Positions 1-15,999 of a DNA stretch of 64,000 nucleotides are shown here, one piece after another (position 1 is the stretch's first letter; each line of letters begins with the position of its first letter). The notes under the pieces are model-generated. The model did no database searches. It was not told where the DNA came from and saw nothing but the letters and a program-made list of their open reading frames with translations. The position numbers and the translations under genes are program-made. Origin of the DNA: Thuidium tamariscinum (taxonomy: Eukaryota > Streptophyta > Bryopsida > Hypnales > Thuidiaceae); assembly GCA_947034885.2 (NCBI GenBank), contig OX344749.2, forward strand, positions 37,963,682 to 38,027,681, read 5' to 3'.

Positions 1-3000
1 TTACATTCAAATGTAATAATGGGAAATAACATCCAAAATGTCTCCAAATATTGAAATAAAAAGTCCAATTTTAGTATCAAATGTGAAAAGATTCCAAACA
101 TCATTTCTAAAAAAACAAATACATCTTTATATCATTTCTATGTGACAACAAATGACATTTACTTTATAATTGACCAAAAAATGATGGAAAAAATTCCACA
201 TAAGCACATCTATTTTCATGTATATTTTAGGTGCTTAGATTGGCACATTGAAGAAATGTTTTGTCTAACTAGGCTACTTTTATCCATTTGCACGTGAACA
301 ATATGTTAGGACTTTATTTTTGTTATTTCTATTCATAAAAAGAGATTATACAATGGTGTGCAATTGTTGAAAGGTTCAAAAATTACAAATGGAAAGAAAA
401 TGATATCAATTTTACCCTTTAAATGACCAATTGTACGTTTCCTATAAATTCTTGCAATCAAATTAAAAATTCATCACAAATGTTTTTATGTGAATTTTCA
501 TTTGAAACCATCAACTATTAATTTTTTTTAAATTGAACAGCAAAGATGGAGTTTTGAATTTTGAAATTGGAAATTTGGTGTACTTGCAAGGGATTGTGTA
601 AGATACAAATGTTAATTTGAGAAAAAAATTTAACTTTGTTTTTCACTATGCCAAGAAAACTAAAGGATTGAAATAGGAAGTGTCAACCTTCGTTGTAAGT
701 CATTGTACATCATTGTTTGAAATAGATATATGGATCTTGTTGACAACAAATGAGGCCTTTGGGCTATATTTATTATTGACTATATAAGCTTGTGACAATG
801 ACAATGACAATGACAATGATAAACAAGGTCAACAAACTATATTGTTGAATATTAATTGACAAAGTTGTTTTTCTTTTCTTGACAAAATGATCAAATTCCA
901 CGTTTATTTAGGCATTAAATGCCTAAAAGCACCCAAAATGATAATGAAGATGATGTCAACTCCCAAAGGGTGCACTATACAGGAAGTTTGTTGATCACAT
1001 GTGAACAAGCCTCTATTATTTTGGGGCTATGTAGGTGTTTTTTGAAGATTTATTGGGGGCTTACTTTACCTAAATCTCTAAACTAAAGGATGTTTATTTC
1101 ATGTATCCTATCTTTTAGTTAAAAAAAATTGAGTGTCAATTTTTTATATCCTATATTCGTTATAAATACAACATTGATAGTAGAAAGTCATACAAACAAT
1201 CGACATACAAACAATTATAGTGTAATCCTAAATGGTGTGATTTGCAAACTATATTCACAATAATATAAAATCATAGTAATTGCAAAAGCTAATACCAAAG
1301 TTTGTACCAATGAAGCAATGAAGCAAAAACTAGTACCATAAGAAAACAATGCACAAAATTACTAAACAAGTTTGGGTTTACATGGCTCAAAGCAATGCAC
1401 AAAATTGTGGTGTATGTGTTAACAATCACATAACACATACCATTCACAAAAGTTTCAAAAAATGAAGAGTATGCCTTGTCCAAGAGTCCCAATTTCAAAT
1501 GCAACAAGATACTAAAGAACTCCAAACTAAGGCCAAAATGATGCTTGGACTTGCACATTAAAACAACACAACATCAATGAGGGAAGCACATATGAATCAC
1601 TAGAACAAAAATTGCATGCAAGAGGGAAGCACACATGAATGACTGCTAAAAGAATTTGAAATCTCTCAAGCAAATTTGAAAAACCTCCACCACTGTAAAC
1701 AAAAACCCTAATGTCCAGAAAACTTCATTGACTGCTCAATCACCCATTCACCCTACCACTCAATCATTGACTAAACTAACGGAAGTCTCCGGCCAGAATA
1801 TCATTCATTCATCCAGATTTAAATTTAATTGCCTATACAACATGTATATGGAATTCTAGTCGACCCTTAGTAAACCATAAATTTTTATACCTCTATGAAT
1901 TTAGTGTATAACTCATGGATTTATACTATCCTAAGTATACTATGGAAAGTTCAAATTTTTGGAAGGGAATTTTGGTGGTGCTACTTTAGAAAAAAGAAAT
2001 TGATAAAATTTAGCATTTTTGTATATCCTTCATTATTTATAAAGTTTAAAAGCCTATTATATATATACTAATTTACTTTGAATAATTGTATAAAATTTAG
2101 GTTCAAGGCAATTAAAATTACCCTTCATTAATTTGCATGTTGACATCAAAAAAACGGGAAGTGCACCCCCTAGATGTCAACTTGTTTATGTTTTCGAAAA
2201 TAATTTGGATAAAATTATCAAATTTAAATAAAAATCATCCAAATATGTATATAAAAGGATAGAAATACCCTTGTAATAAGAATAGAATTTTTGGGGCAGA
2301 AAAGGTTACTTTTATCAAGTGAAAGATAGACATTTATTTTGAAATGGTTGAATTCGGCCTCATGGTGCCAAAAAAAAGGACTCAATTGTATTATATTATC
2401 ATAGACTAGATCATAGATCATTACTATGTAAACTACAATTAAATCCATCATCCACATTGTTGATTTACCATATACATAAATTTTACTTTTACACAATATA
2501 GTAAACATCTTGTATACTAATCTACAAAATTAGGTTGCTCCTCACAAATTTCTTGACATTTGACACTGTATAAATATTTATTGTATATTATTGTAAAAAA
2601 ATGCACTACTTTTGAATTAAATATTGTTGTAGATTGTAACTCATAAATCTCCATGGGTATAAATAGAAATATTTCTGAAAGTATTTAAAGACTTTGATAA
2701 CTTGTAAAGTAAATTTCTTGGATTATCCTAAAGCTTAATTATACAAAGCAACTTAGCTATACTAAATAGTAAGAATAGGTTTGTCTTATCCTAATAAAGT
2801 TCCTTTACAAGCCATCAAAGTCAACGGATATTTCTACATATGAATATTGACCAATGATATTTTCATTTATATACATAGAGGTTTATAAGTCGTTATTTCT
2901 ACAAAATCTAATTCACAAGTAGTGTATTTATTTTTTTGTATAACAACAATGAATATTCATATAGTATCAAATGTAGAGAAATTAGTGAAGAGGTAATCTA

Positions 3001-5400
3001 GTTTTAGTATATTGTGTATAGTAAAAGTGAAGTATAAGAAGTGAAAATGTAACAAGAGTCATGACTTAGTTTACCACCTATGGTACCAAATCATGAAATT
3101 ATTCACAATGTGTAGTAAAATTGGTTGAAAGTTCAAGTTAAATTAGTGTTTAAGGGAAGCAATCCATTTCTGACCACTTAAGCAATTGAGCATATCTCAA
3201 GTGTGCATATGTTGAGGGAAAAAAATTTCCATACATAAAAATATTATTGGAAAGGATTCCATATTTTTCAAATTTTATTTTTCAAAAAGTTGAATTCATC
3301 CCACTTTGATCATATAGGTCTTCTTATTTTTTAACTATGGGTTGATTGCAAAATTAACCCAGGATTGATTTCAATTTCAAGAGACTTGTAGACAATTACA
3401 ATGTACGACAATTATCTTAGAAACTACATCATAATTAATCACTATTCACCTTTACTGTACCAAAAGATAGCATCCTATATTGCTACAATGGGGGTAAAAT
3501 TAGGAATGGATTGCTTTATTTATAGTGAACTTGGCTCATGATTTCAATGAAATTGGTAGAACCTATTGCTAAATTAGTTGGTAAAATCATCAAACTAATT
3601 TTGTAATTTTGAGAATTCATTTCTAAATAGTAGAATAGAATGAAGGCATACTTACATGCTCACCCAGTGGGCAAGTACAATGCATATTCAAGCAATAAGA
3701 CAAAAGAAGCTCCAACAATTGTCTTACTAGGGTAGATAAGTGGGAATGGAGGATGAAAAGTTTCACTAATTCTTGTGGACAATTTCATTGATGAAGACTT
3801 GTCAATCTTGTGAAAATCTAATACACGTGCTTTATTAATCATGTCCCTCTCCACCTAAGCACCATTCCACATGAAAAGTGCAAAGACTATTTTCCTTTGT
3901 AGCACTCTTTTTGAAGTTTTTTTGCTTATTGATATATCTAAGGAGGCCCCAAAACTACACTAAATAGGGATTTTAAGGGGGCCTATATTAATAAATCAAC
4001 ATTTCATACTATATAAATATATACTTTGGTTGTACATCAACAAAAACTAAAGTGTCAAAAAATTTTACATCATGTTTCAAACATCTAGAGTTTTCCATAA
4101 GAAGTCTTTTTAATTTTTTGGTCCACTTAATCCCTAAGTTGATCAAGACTCATTTGTAGAATTGACAATTTTGGAAAAATCAACATAAAGTACTATTTGG
4201 AAGAATGTTTTGGAATTGAGGTGCAAATAAAAGTTGTTGACTTTGAGCTGTAGACTCTATCCATATAGTTCAATTCACCAATGCTATCACCAATATTTTT
4301 CTATAAATTTGGAAAGCAAAAATTCAAATTCTTTTAGAATTCAATTACAAGCAATATACTATCATTTTTTGAGAAAAATTTGTTGGAATGGATTTGAAAT
4401 GAAGTTTTCTTGACATGGTGATTTTTGGAATTTTTTTGTTCTTTGATTCTATGACCTCATATCTGTAATTCCAAATGTGAACTAGAGTCAATGCAAATCA
4501 ACCACTTGACAAACTTCTACATTTGTAATTTTAAGAAAATATGTACTTTGGTAACACCACATCCAACCTATGGATAGGCCAAAAACTTCATAAAGTGTCT
4601 TTAAGAATTAGGATGACTTTCATCCAAGTTGTAATGAAGAAAAAAATCTGAATTTCAATTTGTACATCATCCAGAAAGTAGACATTAAAGCACAACGAGG
4701 TTAAAACCCCTACCATATGTGTAGGTCTATTTCAACAAGTTCATTGAAAAATGTTTTACTTTTCTTAGTTCAACAATTCAACAAGTAAATAGGAATTTTT
4801 TCATTTTTGATACTTTATGAGGACACTCCTAATTTTGGATTGATTCTTTCTATTTATGCATAAAGGAATTTCTTTTTGTAATTTTTCTCAAGAATAATTT
4901 TTTTCAAATTTTTAGAAATAGTTGTAAATAATTTAAAAAATTTTAACGTCTTCCAAATTTTCCCAAGTTAATTTCGAAATTGACTAGAGCATTCCTAGGA
5001 AGTGTAAGATATGGCCACAAACTAGGTATTTGGCCAGGCCCGGCCAAATAAATTGCCCAACGACATGCACGGTGAAGCAAAAAAGAAAGGCCAGGCCAAG
5101 CCAAATTTGATGATGGCTCAACTAAATGGAGAGAATTTGGCCAAGCTCAGTGTACTTTTTTTTGTATTTAATTCCTACTTTCAAGATGCTTTAGAATTGA
5201 AAAAGGGTTTGTGTTGTTGGAATTCATGATGTGGCACCCTAAAATGTGAAGTAGTCTATTCCCCGTACTTGTTCACCACATTGAAGTGGGGCAAGTTAAT
5301 TTGGCTGGGAGTGAGCTTCCTCAATGGCTTGGCAAGTGGTCCCTGCCCGTGCCTCTCTTTTCCGCAATCCATGGGGATGCTCTTACATGTAAGTTATGGT
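1..5400. other. AT-rich gene-poor stretch
   Basis: No gene is visible on either strand. Open frames are under 95 codons, AT-biased, without splice-consistent extension or recognisable motifs. Seen: a short microsatellite at 794-817 and, near 2325-2390, a segment resembling the inner part of the foldback arms at 38.8 and 40.25 kb (shared words around GACATTTATTTTGAAATGG). The rest looks like old degraded intergenic DNA. Confidence 0.6.
794..817. repeat. Hexanucleotide microsatellite (GACAAT)4
   Basis: Four perfect copies of GACAAT in tandem, followed by a decayed fifth copy. Confidence 0.9.
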
Positions 5401-5537
5401 ATTCAGTGTAGATGTTTTTAACTACAGTACCTAACGTAACTTACTTGAAAATAATTTTTTTGGTGAAACCAACCCAAACTATCCATTCCAGCCTATCCAT
5501 TCCATGTGTCAGCGAGCCAGGCACTTCCAAGTGCTGA

Positions 5538-5556
5538 CACGTGTTCACGACGTGGC
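5538..5556. promoter_or_regulatory. G-box / ABRE-like ACGT motif pair without a gene
   Basis: CACGTG at 5538-5543 and ACGTGGC at 5550-5556 match the plant G-box and ABRE cores bound by bZIP factors. They sit beside a short hairpin (GTGTCAGC ... GCTGACAC) in a locally GC-richer patch, 5480-5580. No gene start lies nearby on either strand, so a regulatory role is only a guess; chance or a promoter relic is equally possible. Confidence 0.2.
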
Positions 5557-5924
5557 ATCACCTTTTCCCATCAGTGTACTTTACTTCCCAAGAATTTAGC
5601 CAGTTGTAAGGTTGAGGCAGCAGTAACCGATCATTTAACTTAACCCTTAAACAACGCCCAAGCCATTTTCTGGTTGATGAACTTCAAGGAATCTTTCTAT
5701 GTAGGACAGAATTGCAATCATTCATCCTTGAAATTAGGGGTGGAAAAGGAAGATCTTCTACAGTGCTTTGACTTCCAATGTGTGTTTTTAGATTTTTTTG
5801 AACCAATGATTCCCACGGTATCAAAATTCTTCAATTCCACAACCACCAGCTCATCATTTAGGGGTTAAGCAATTTCAGAGCAAATTGTGCATAGTATGTG
5901 GTGGTGGAAATCTTTCTCATGTAG

Positions 5925-6216
5925 TTATTGAAGGAAATTTGGAGATTAATTTTTTTTTTGAATTTTATTCCTGAAACTAAAATTACTATGAATTTTGGGA
6001 AATAGAAGTACATTTTACTAGTAGCCAATGTTTAGAATCTTCCAATTCTCATCATTCAAGAATTATTTTTCTGCTCATTATTTCCTACTACCTATGCTCA
6101 CTAATTTTGGACATGTGTCAGAACTTGGTTAGTCTCAACCTTGAAGAGGAAAAAGAAAATCCAAGCTTTGGTTGGAATTTGTTTTGGATTGGATTGGAAA
6201 TACTGCACTTCTACAA
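5925..6216. mobile_element. Family C repeat fragment, abutted by a family D element
   Basis: This stretch shares its order of words with the family C copies at 15.5, 21.6, 41.6, 44.2 and 47.3 kb (AATTACTATGAATTTTGG ... CTTCCAATTCT ... TCAAGAATTATTT ... CATGTGTC ... CAACCTTG ... TTGGTTGGAATTTG). It stops where the family D element begins, and the expected right end is not seen beyond that element. Confidence 0.5.
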
Positions 6217-6487
6217 CATTAGAGGGGATTTGAGGCCTCCAAAGGGCCATTTTGAGGCTGTTCCGCAAAACTGTTCCCATAACTGCTGGGCCAGCATTTA
6301 TCAAAATAAATAAATAAATAAAATTTGGGAACCTGAAATATGAAAAAAATAAAAAAAATTCAAAATAAAAAAAATTTAATGACATGGTACTCTCTCGACC
6401 ACATAGGATTTATATTCACGTGGCAGAAACTATGTTCCCATAGTTTGGGAACTGCAGTCTTGCAATGGCCTCAAAAATCCTCTAATG
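6217..6487. mobile_element. Family D miniature inverted-repeat element, copy 1
   Basis: About 270 bp with inverted ends: the left reads CATTAGAGGGGATTTGAGGCC, and the right read backwards begins CATTAGAGGATTTTTGAGGCC. The interior carries a second pair of related words (TTCCCATAACTG and TTCCCATAGTTTGG) and an A-rich centre. A second copy at 34820-35099 has the same ends in the other orientation. No coding capacity. The superfamily is not certain; TA-type flanks are compatible with the boundaries. Confidence 0.65.
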
Positions 6488-6592
6488 ATACAATCGTAGA
6501 CATTGTTGTCAACATAAAAACATGAGTTACTACATTGGGTGTCACCTAAAATTTGACACTTAAGACACGGGTTTCTTATAGTAATTAGAGGA

Positions 6593-6692
6593 AAAATAGG
6601 GAAAACACTATGTGCACTTTTTTAGGTTGATTAATTTGCCCCATATATATTGTGGAACAGAATGATTAGCACTGAGCAATTCTAACAAGATA
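6593..6692. repeat. Dispersed repeat shared with 31200-31290
   Basis: The words AAAACACTATGTGCACTTTTTTAGG ... GGAACAGAATGATTAGCACTGAGCAA recur in the same order and orientation at about 31205-31290 with scattered changes. Ends were not resolved. Confidence 0.5.
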
Positions 6693-6831
6693 CTATATGT
6701 GGTACAAGAAACCATATATATAATCCAATAGATGCTAGGATTGAATCCTAACATTTCATCAGTCAAGACATTTATCTAGATGTGACATGCCATTGACATC
6801 CCTAGCTAAACTAATGTACTATACAAACAAC

Positions 6832-7085
6832 TAATTATACAAGCCTTGGAAATATTCTTCATTTTTGGATTCTCATAAAATATCTTTGTGGCCAAAGTTG
6901 TACTTCACAAGGAATTTGAATTAAAAAAATCATGATTTGAAGTATAAAATGACAAACAATTAATTATACAAGCCTTGGAAATATTCTTCATTTTTGGATT
7001 CTCATAAAATATCTTCATGGCCAAAGTTGCACTTTGCAAGGAAATTAAATTTAAAAAATTATAATTTAAAGCATAAATGATAAAA
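6832..7085. repeat. Two-copy tandem duplication, 129-bp unit
   Basis: The unit starting TAATTATACAAGCCTTGG occurs at 6832 and again at 6961, a period of 129 bp. The copies agree over nearly their whole length with a few substitutions and small gaps, so this is a fairly recent local duplication. Confidence 0.85.
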
Positions 7086-7540
7086 AGCAAAAGAAATTTA
7101 TACCACTTACCTCTACAAGTTTTTTGACATCATTGATCACCAAAAAGTTGAAACCCCTCTCTACTAGTAGTTTTGCATTTTTTAATGGCCCACTTCCAAA
7201 TTTCACCACATCATAGATGATGAATTCCATTTTAGACCACCTTATTGACAAGTCTAACATCTTCTAGCCTTGCTTTGCTATCATCTCATCTTGTTGCTTC
7301 AACTTCTCTTGTTGTTTCTTGATGTTCATCTCTTCATTTATAAATTTAGTTCTTTGGCTCTTCAATTTCTAGTCTTGCCTATAGAACTTCTTGCACTGTC
7401 TCGTTAATTTCTTATCTTGTCTTTGTATCATCTTATGCCATCTTTGTAACTTCTTATCTTGCCCCTTTAACTTCTTCCCCTATCTCTTCAACTTCTTTTC
7501 TTGCCTCTTTAGCTTTGGATCAAAGATAATCTTTACTAAC
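7066..7540 (-). pseudogene. Decayed coiled-coil protein gene fragment
   Basis: On the minus strand the 7540-7265 part reads as Lys/Gln-rich short repeats (units like RQDKKLTRQCKKF and KKQQEKLKQQDEM) broken by several stops. It is followed by a continuous frame of about 50 residues, starting MLDLSIRWSKMEFIIYD and ending near KKLVE at about 7110, just before a GTAAGTGG that would serve as a splice donor. The DNA shows a 21-24 base pattern (AAGTT with AGACAAGATAAG). Seen: repeats, stops, open tail. Inferred: the 3' part of a former coiled-coil gene. No family recognised. Confidence 0.35.
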
Positions 7541-7790
7541 TAACTTAGACATACATCATTGAATAGACAATTCAACATTTAGCATTCAAATGTCATTTTA
7601 AGATTTAAACCTTATTAGGTTCAAATCCAATTCCATACATACAAAATATGAGACCATTTTACAACTTCATGACATCTAGAAGGTACAACTATGATCCAAA
7701 ATGGGAGTGCCATGTAGGATTTGGATCATTATGAATACAAACTTTTGTCACTAATGTATACCTCAATTCATGAACTTTCTAAGCCAAATA

Positions 7791-8398
7791 AGGTGGGTAC
7801 ATCTAAAAGCGCTACTTTTTGGGCTGTAGATTATTTGAAAGCTGAATATGGAGTAGGGTATGGAGAAAATAGAAGACATGTGCTGGAAAGGAACACATGA
7901 ACAATGACCTTTCTAAAATCAGCAAATCCTAGAGCACAGTAGGGGTGTGAAGTTTTGAAAGTAGGGTGACTAAAACAGCTCATAGGTTGCACTGTAAAAG
8001 ACGAGTTATGAACCTAAGGACATTCTTACAAAGTGTCAGAAGAAAAATAAAAGTGGCTATTATCACATTCTCCAAGTCTAAAAAGTAATTGATCTCTGAA
8101 ATTCTAAAAACACTTTAATACAACTAACTTCTTCTTGGAAACCGGAATTAAGTACTCATAAGTAGTTTTTATTTTCTATTCTAGTATTTTTTTAAATTTT
8201 CTTTCAAACAGTCCACCCATCACTTGATCTTTCTTCATGAAGTACCTTTCTATGACCTTAATTGTAGTGTAAGTGCAGCAATACCACCTGAAACCACCAT
8301 TCCCACTCAGTTTCCATTTAGAATACATTTACAATCCATTTTAAGACTGATTTTAGAGTGCGCTTTAAGGCACTGCGCGATTTTGGGTGTACCCACCT
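7791..8398. mobile_element. Family A element, copy A0 (TA-flanked)
   Basis: The left end AGGTGGGTACATCTAAAAGC and the right end, which read backwards is AGGTGGGTACACCCAAAATC, form a terminal inverted repeat. TA flanks both sides (7789-7790 and 8399-8400). At 608 bp it is longer than the 272-bp copies at 39.4 and 42.0 kb; its interior differs, so it is either a composite or a separate subfamily. No transposase. It lies about 370 bp beyond the stop codon of the xylulokinase gene. Confidence 0.7.
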
Positions 8399-8767
8399 TA
8401 CCCAAAAAAACAACATGCTAAGTTCAAAATTGGGCTTCCCAGACTTTTCAGGGTTGATTCATAACCAAAATTCAATGCTTCAAAATACTTATTTCTGGCA
8501 CGATTATGCCAAATTCAACCATTAAATCTTTAAAATCACACCATCTTGTCCTACCATCAAATTTTCCTCTAAACCGCAAATTCCATTCACAGTCTGCTGG
8601 ATTATAGAGTCAAAACATGAGGCTTACAAACTCAATAAATTAAATGCATTTGCAGGCATAGCAAATTCTTGACTGATGGAGTGGCTGATACTACCGCTCG
8701 TATATGTCCCCAAAAAATATGTACATATTTACATATCATTGACAAAGAGCAAGAAGACTAATTAATT

Positions 8768-13818
<5,051 letters not shown>

Positions 13819-14280
13819 GTTCCGCTTCTGTTGCAATTTCGCCCAAAGTTGAAGAAGCATGCGAGATCAAACCATGAGAGAGTTGGAAAGTATGGCTATG
13901 GTCGAATTCCACCATCCAAGGGCGTCAGATGTCGATCGTACCAAGGAACTAACTTAACTTAAGCCAAGCAAGGGCATCGGAAGAGAAGAGAGACTTGATT
14001 CAGCCGAGGATTGATGGGGATAACGTCGTGCCCAACAAACTAAACAAAAAGCCGAATCGAATTCAGAATTCACATGGATTACGAATCGAACTGCCAGTTG
14101 CTCTGCAGTACACTGCGACTGGTGTGTGGCGTCTTCTTGTCGTGCTAATTGATAAGTAAGTCAGATTCTGTAGAGGCAAAGTGGAATCGGTCGGGGGGGA
14201 CTTTTGGAGGATTTTTGGAGTAGCTGAAAGCGACTAGCGACAGAGGCCGCTTTGGGAAGTTAAAGAAATGATTGACTCTC
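13819..14280 (-). promoter_or_regulatory. Probable promoter and 5' leader of the xylulokinase gene
   Basis: Upstream of the minus-strand start the base composition stays gene-like to about 14270 and then drops abruptly to AT-rich repeat DNA. No TATA box or transcription start could be fixed. The boundary is inferred from composition and position. Confidence 0.35.
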
Positions 14281-14476
14281 TTAAAACTATTCTAAATTTA
14301 TATTTTTAAAAGCCTCAATGATATGTTTGTGTAGATATATCATAAGAAACTAGTGTGACATGTGTCATTGCCACGGTATAATAAGGTAAAAAAGGAAAAG
14401 TAATTTGTCATTTTTTAATTCATAATAACTCATAAAAAGTGTGAAATTCAATATTTGTTGTTGGAATGTTCCAAAA

Positions 14477-14860
14477 CAAAGGTTTGCACACCCTTCTTTG
14501 CAAAGAGCTTTCCAACAATCTCTGGAATGTAACCATGGGATGCACGATTATGGAGATCTTTCTATAACAAACAAAATAAATTCATATGAGGTTTAGATTC
14601 TAGAATTGTTATTTGAAATTGACCTTCTCATCGTTCAATTTTCATTGGTTCAATTTCCATTTGGTTCTCAATTTTTGGTTCTCAATGTTCAATTGAAGTT
14701 TGTTATAAATTAAATATTGGTTTATTTATTTTATATCTATACCTTAAATTAGGTTGTTTGTTTTGTTTTGTTGAGATCTCCAAGACTGTACATTCTCTAG
14801 TCATGTTCCTAGTACTATCAGAAAGCTCTTAGCAAAGAGGCATTTCATGGGCTTTGTTTC
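14477..14860. mobile_element. Inverted-repeat element with arms of about 100 bp
   Basis: The left arm, about 14477-14577, read backwards gives GAGATCTCC-like, GTGCAT, ACATTCC, AAAGCTCTTTGCAAAGAAG and related words. These match, with changes, the right arm at about 14752-14860 (TTGAGATCTCCAAGACTGTA, AGAAAGCTCTTAGCAAAGAG). A further copy of the right arm lies at 15111-15240 and a left-type copy at about 21450-21570. It is non-coding. Confidence 0.5.
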
Positions 14861-15110
14861 ATGGTATTCTAACTCATGGAAGAAAAATTATTGAATTTTG
14901 AAATTTTATAAATTATAAACATTAGAAAATTACTTTTATTTTTACTTTGGTTAAAGCAATGGCACAAAATAGACTACATTAGTCAAAACTAAGCAACATG
15001 TGAAGTGTGACTTGTGTACTATATATAATATGTTTCAATTTTTCACAACTATTTTTATTTTATATATATATATAAAGTTATAATCCATTCATCCATTACC
15101 AACCTTTAAG

Positions 15111-15240
15111 ATAGGTTGTTTGTTTGTTTGTTTTGTTTGTTACGTTGAGATCTCGTGGACCATGCATTTCCTAGTCACATTCTTCGCACCATCAGAAAGC
15201 TCTCAATAAGGAAGGGTGCATAGGCTTTGCTTTGTGATGT
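15111..15240. repeat. Second copy of the 14752-14860 repeat arm
   Basis: TAGGTTGTTTGTTTG, GTTGAGATCTCGTGGAC and CATCAGAAAGCTCTCAAT match 14751-14860 in order. The spacing between copies is about 360 bp. A TA microsatellite lies just before it at about 15060-15072. Confidence 0.55.
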
Positions 15241-15512
15241 ACCAATACTTGGTAAGAAAGTTATGAATTTTTAGTTATTTTTGGTTTTAATAAAAAATTT
15301 AAATGCTTTATCATTAATTTTAGTTGTGGCAACAATAGAGGGTACACTAATAAAAAATGAACAATTGATGTGTGCAGATACATGTCTTCAAGATTGCCAA
15401 TAACAATACAATATACATCACTGATTGGACAACTTATACCAAAGGATTGGACTCTTTGTTACTGAGTTTGTAATGCCTTCATTACAAATAGAGGGAAATT
15501 GAATCACTGAGA

Positions 15513-15932
15513 TATAGTAGAAGGACCCATAACTGATCAAACAAGCAATTTTGGTCATGATCTAAGGTAGGGCAAGGCAAAACAAATATCTCTCAAGTAC
15601 ATCGATAGAAATGATGGGGATTGTAAAAAAATTGGTAGTTTTATCTCTTGAATTGAAATTACTATAAATTTTGAAAGGCAAAAGTTGGCCTTGACCCATG
15701 TCCAATATCTAAAGTCATCCAATTCTGATAATTCAATAACTACTTTCCTACTCATTGAATCCTACTTTCTTGCTCACTTATGTGCCATTAACTTATCGGT
15801 CCAAACTTTGAAAAAGTATAGAAATACACATTCCAAGGAGAAAATGAAAATCCATTCCAATCTTGGATGGAAATAGGGTACCCTTTTGATTGTTGATGGA
15901 ATCCTGGTTAGTAATGGGTCCCTTTACCATAG
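15513..15932. mobile_element. Family C element, copy C1
   Basis: Left end ATAGTAGAAGGACCCATAAC; the right end read backwards is ATGGTAAAGGGACCCATTAC, an imperfect terminal inverted repeat. The interior words (CTTGAATTGAAATTACTAT, GGCCTTGACCCATG, CATTCCAATCTTGG) recur in opposite orientation at 21.6, 41.6 and 44.2 kb. About 420 bp, no transposase, so a non-autonomous DNA element is inferred. Confidence 0.6.
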
Positions 15933-15999
15933 TTGCAACTGTGAACCTTGTAATTATCACATTTACTTTTTATAATCTTAAACATGTAGGAATCACTTT

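Noticed and set aside
7615-7632. GGTTCAAATCC, a tRNA B-box-like word
   Set aside because: No acceptor, D or anticodon stems around it; single-motif chance hit.
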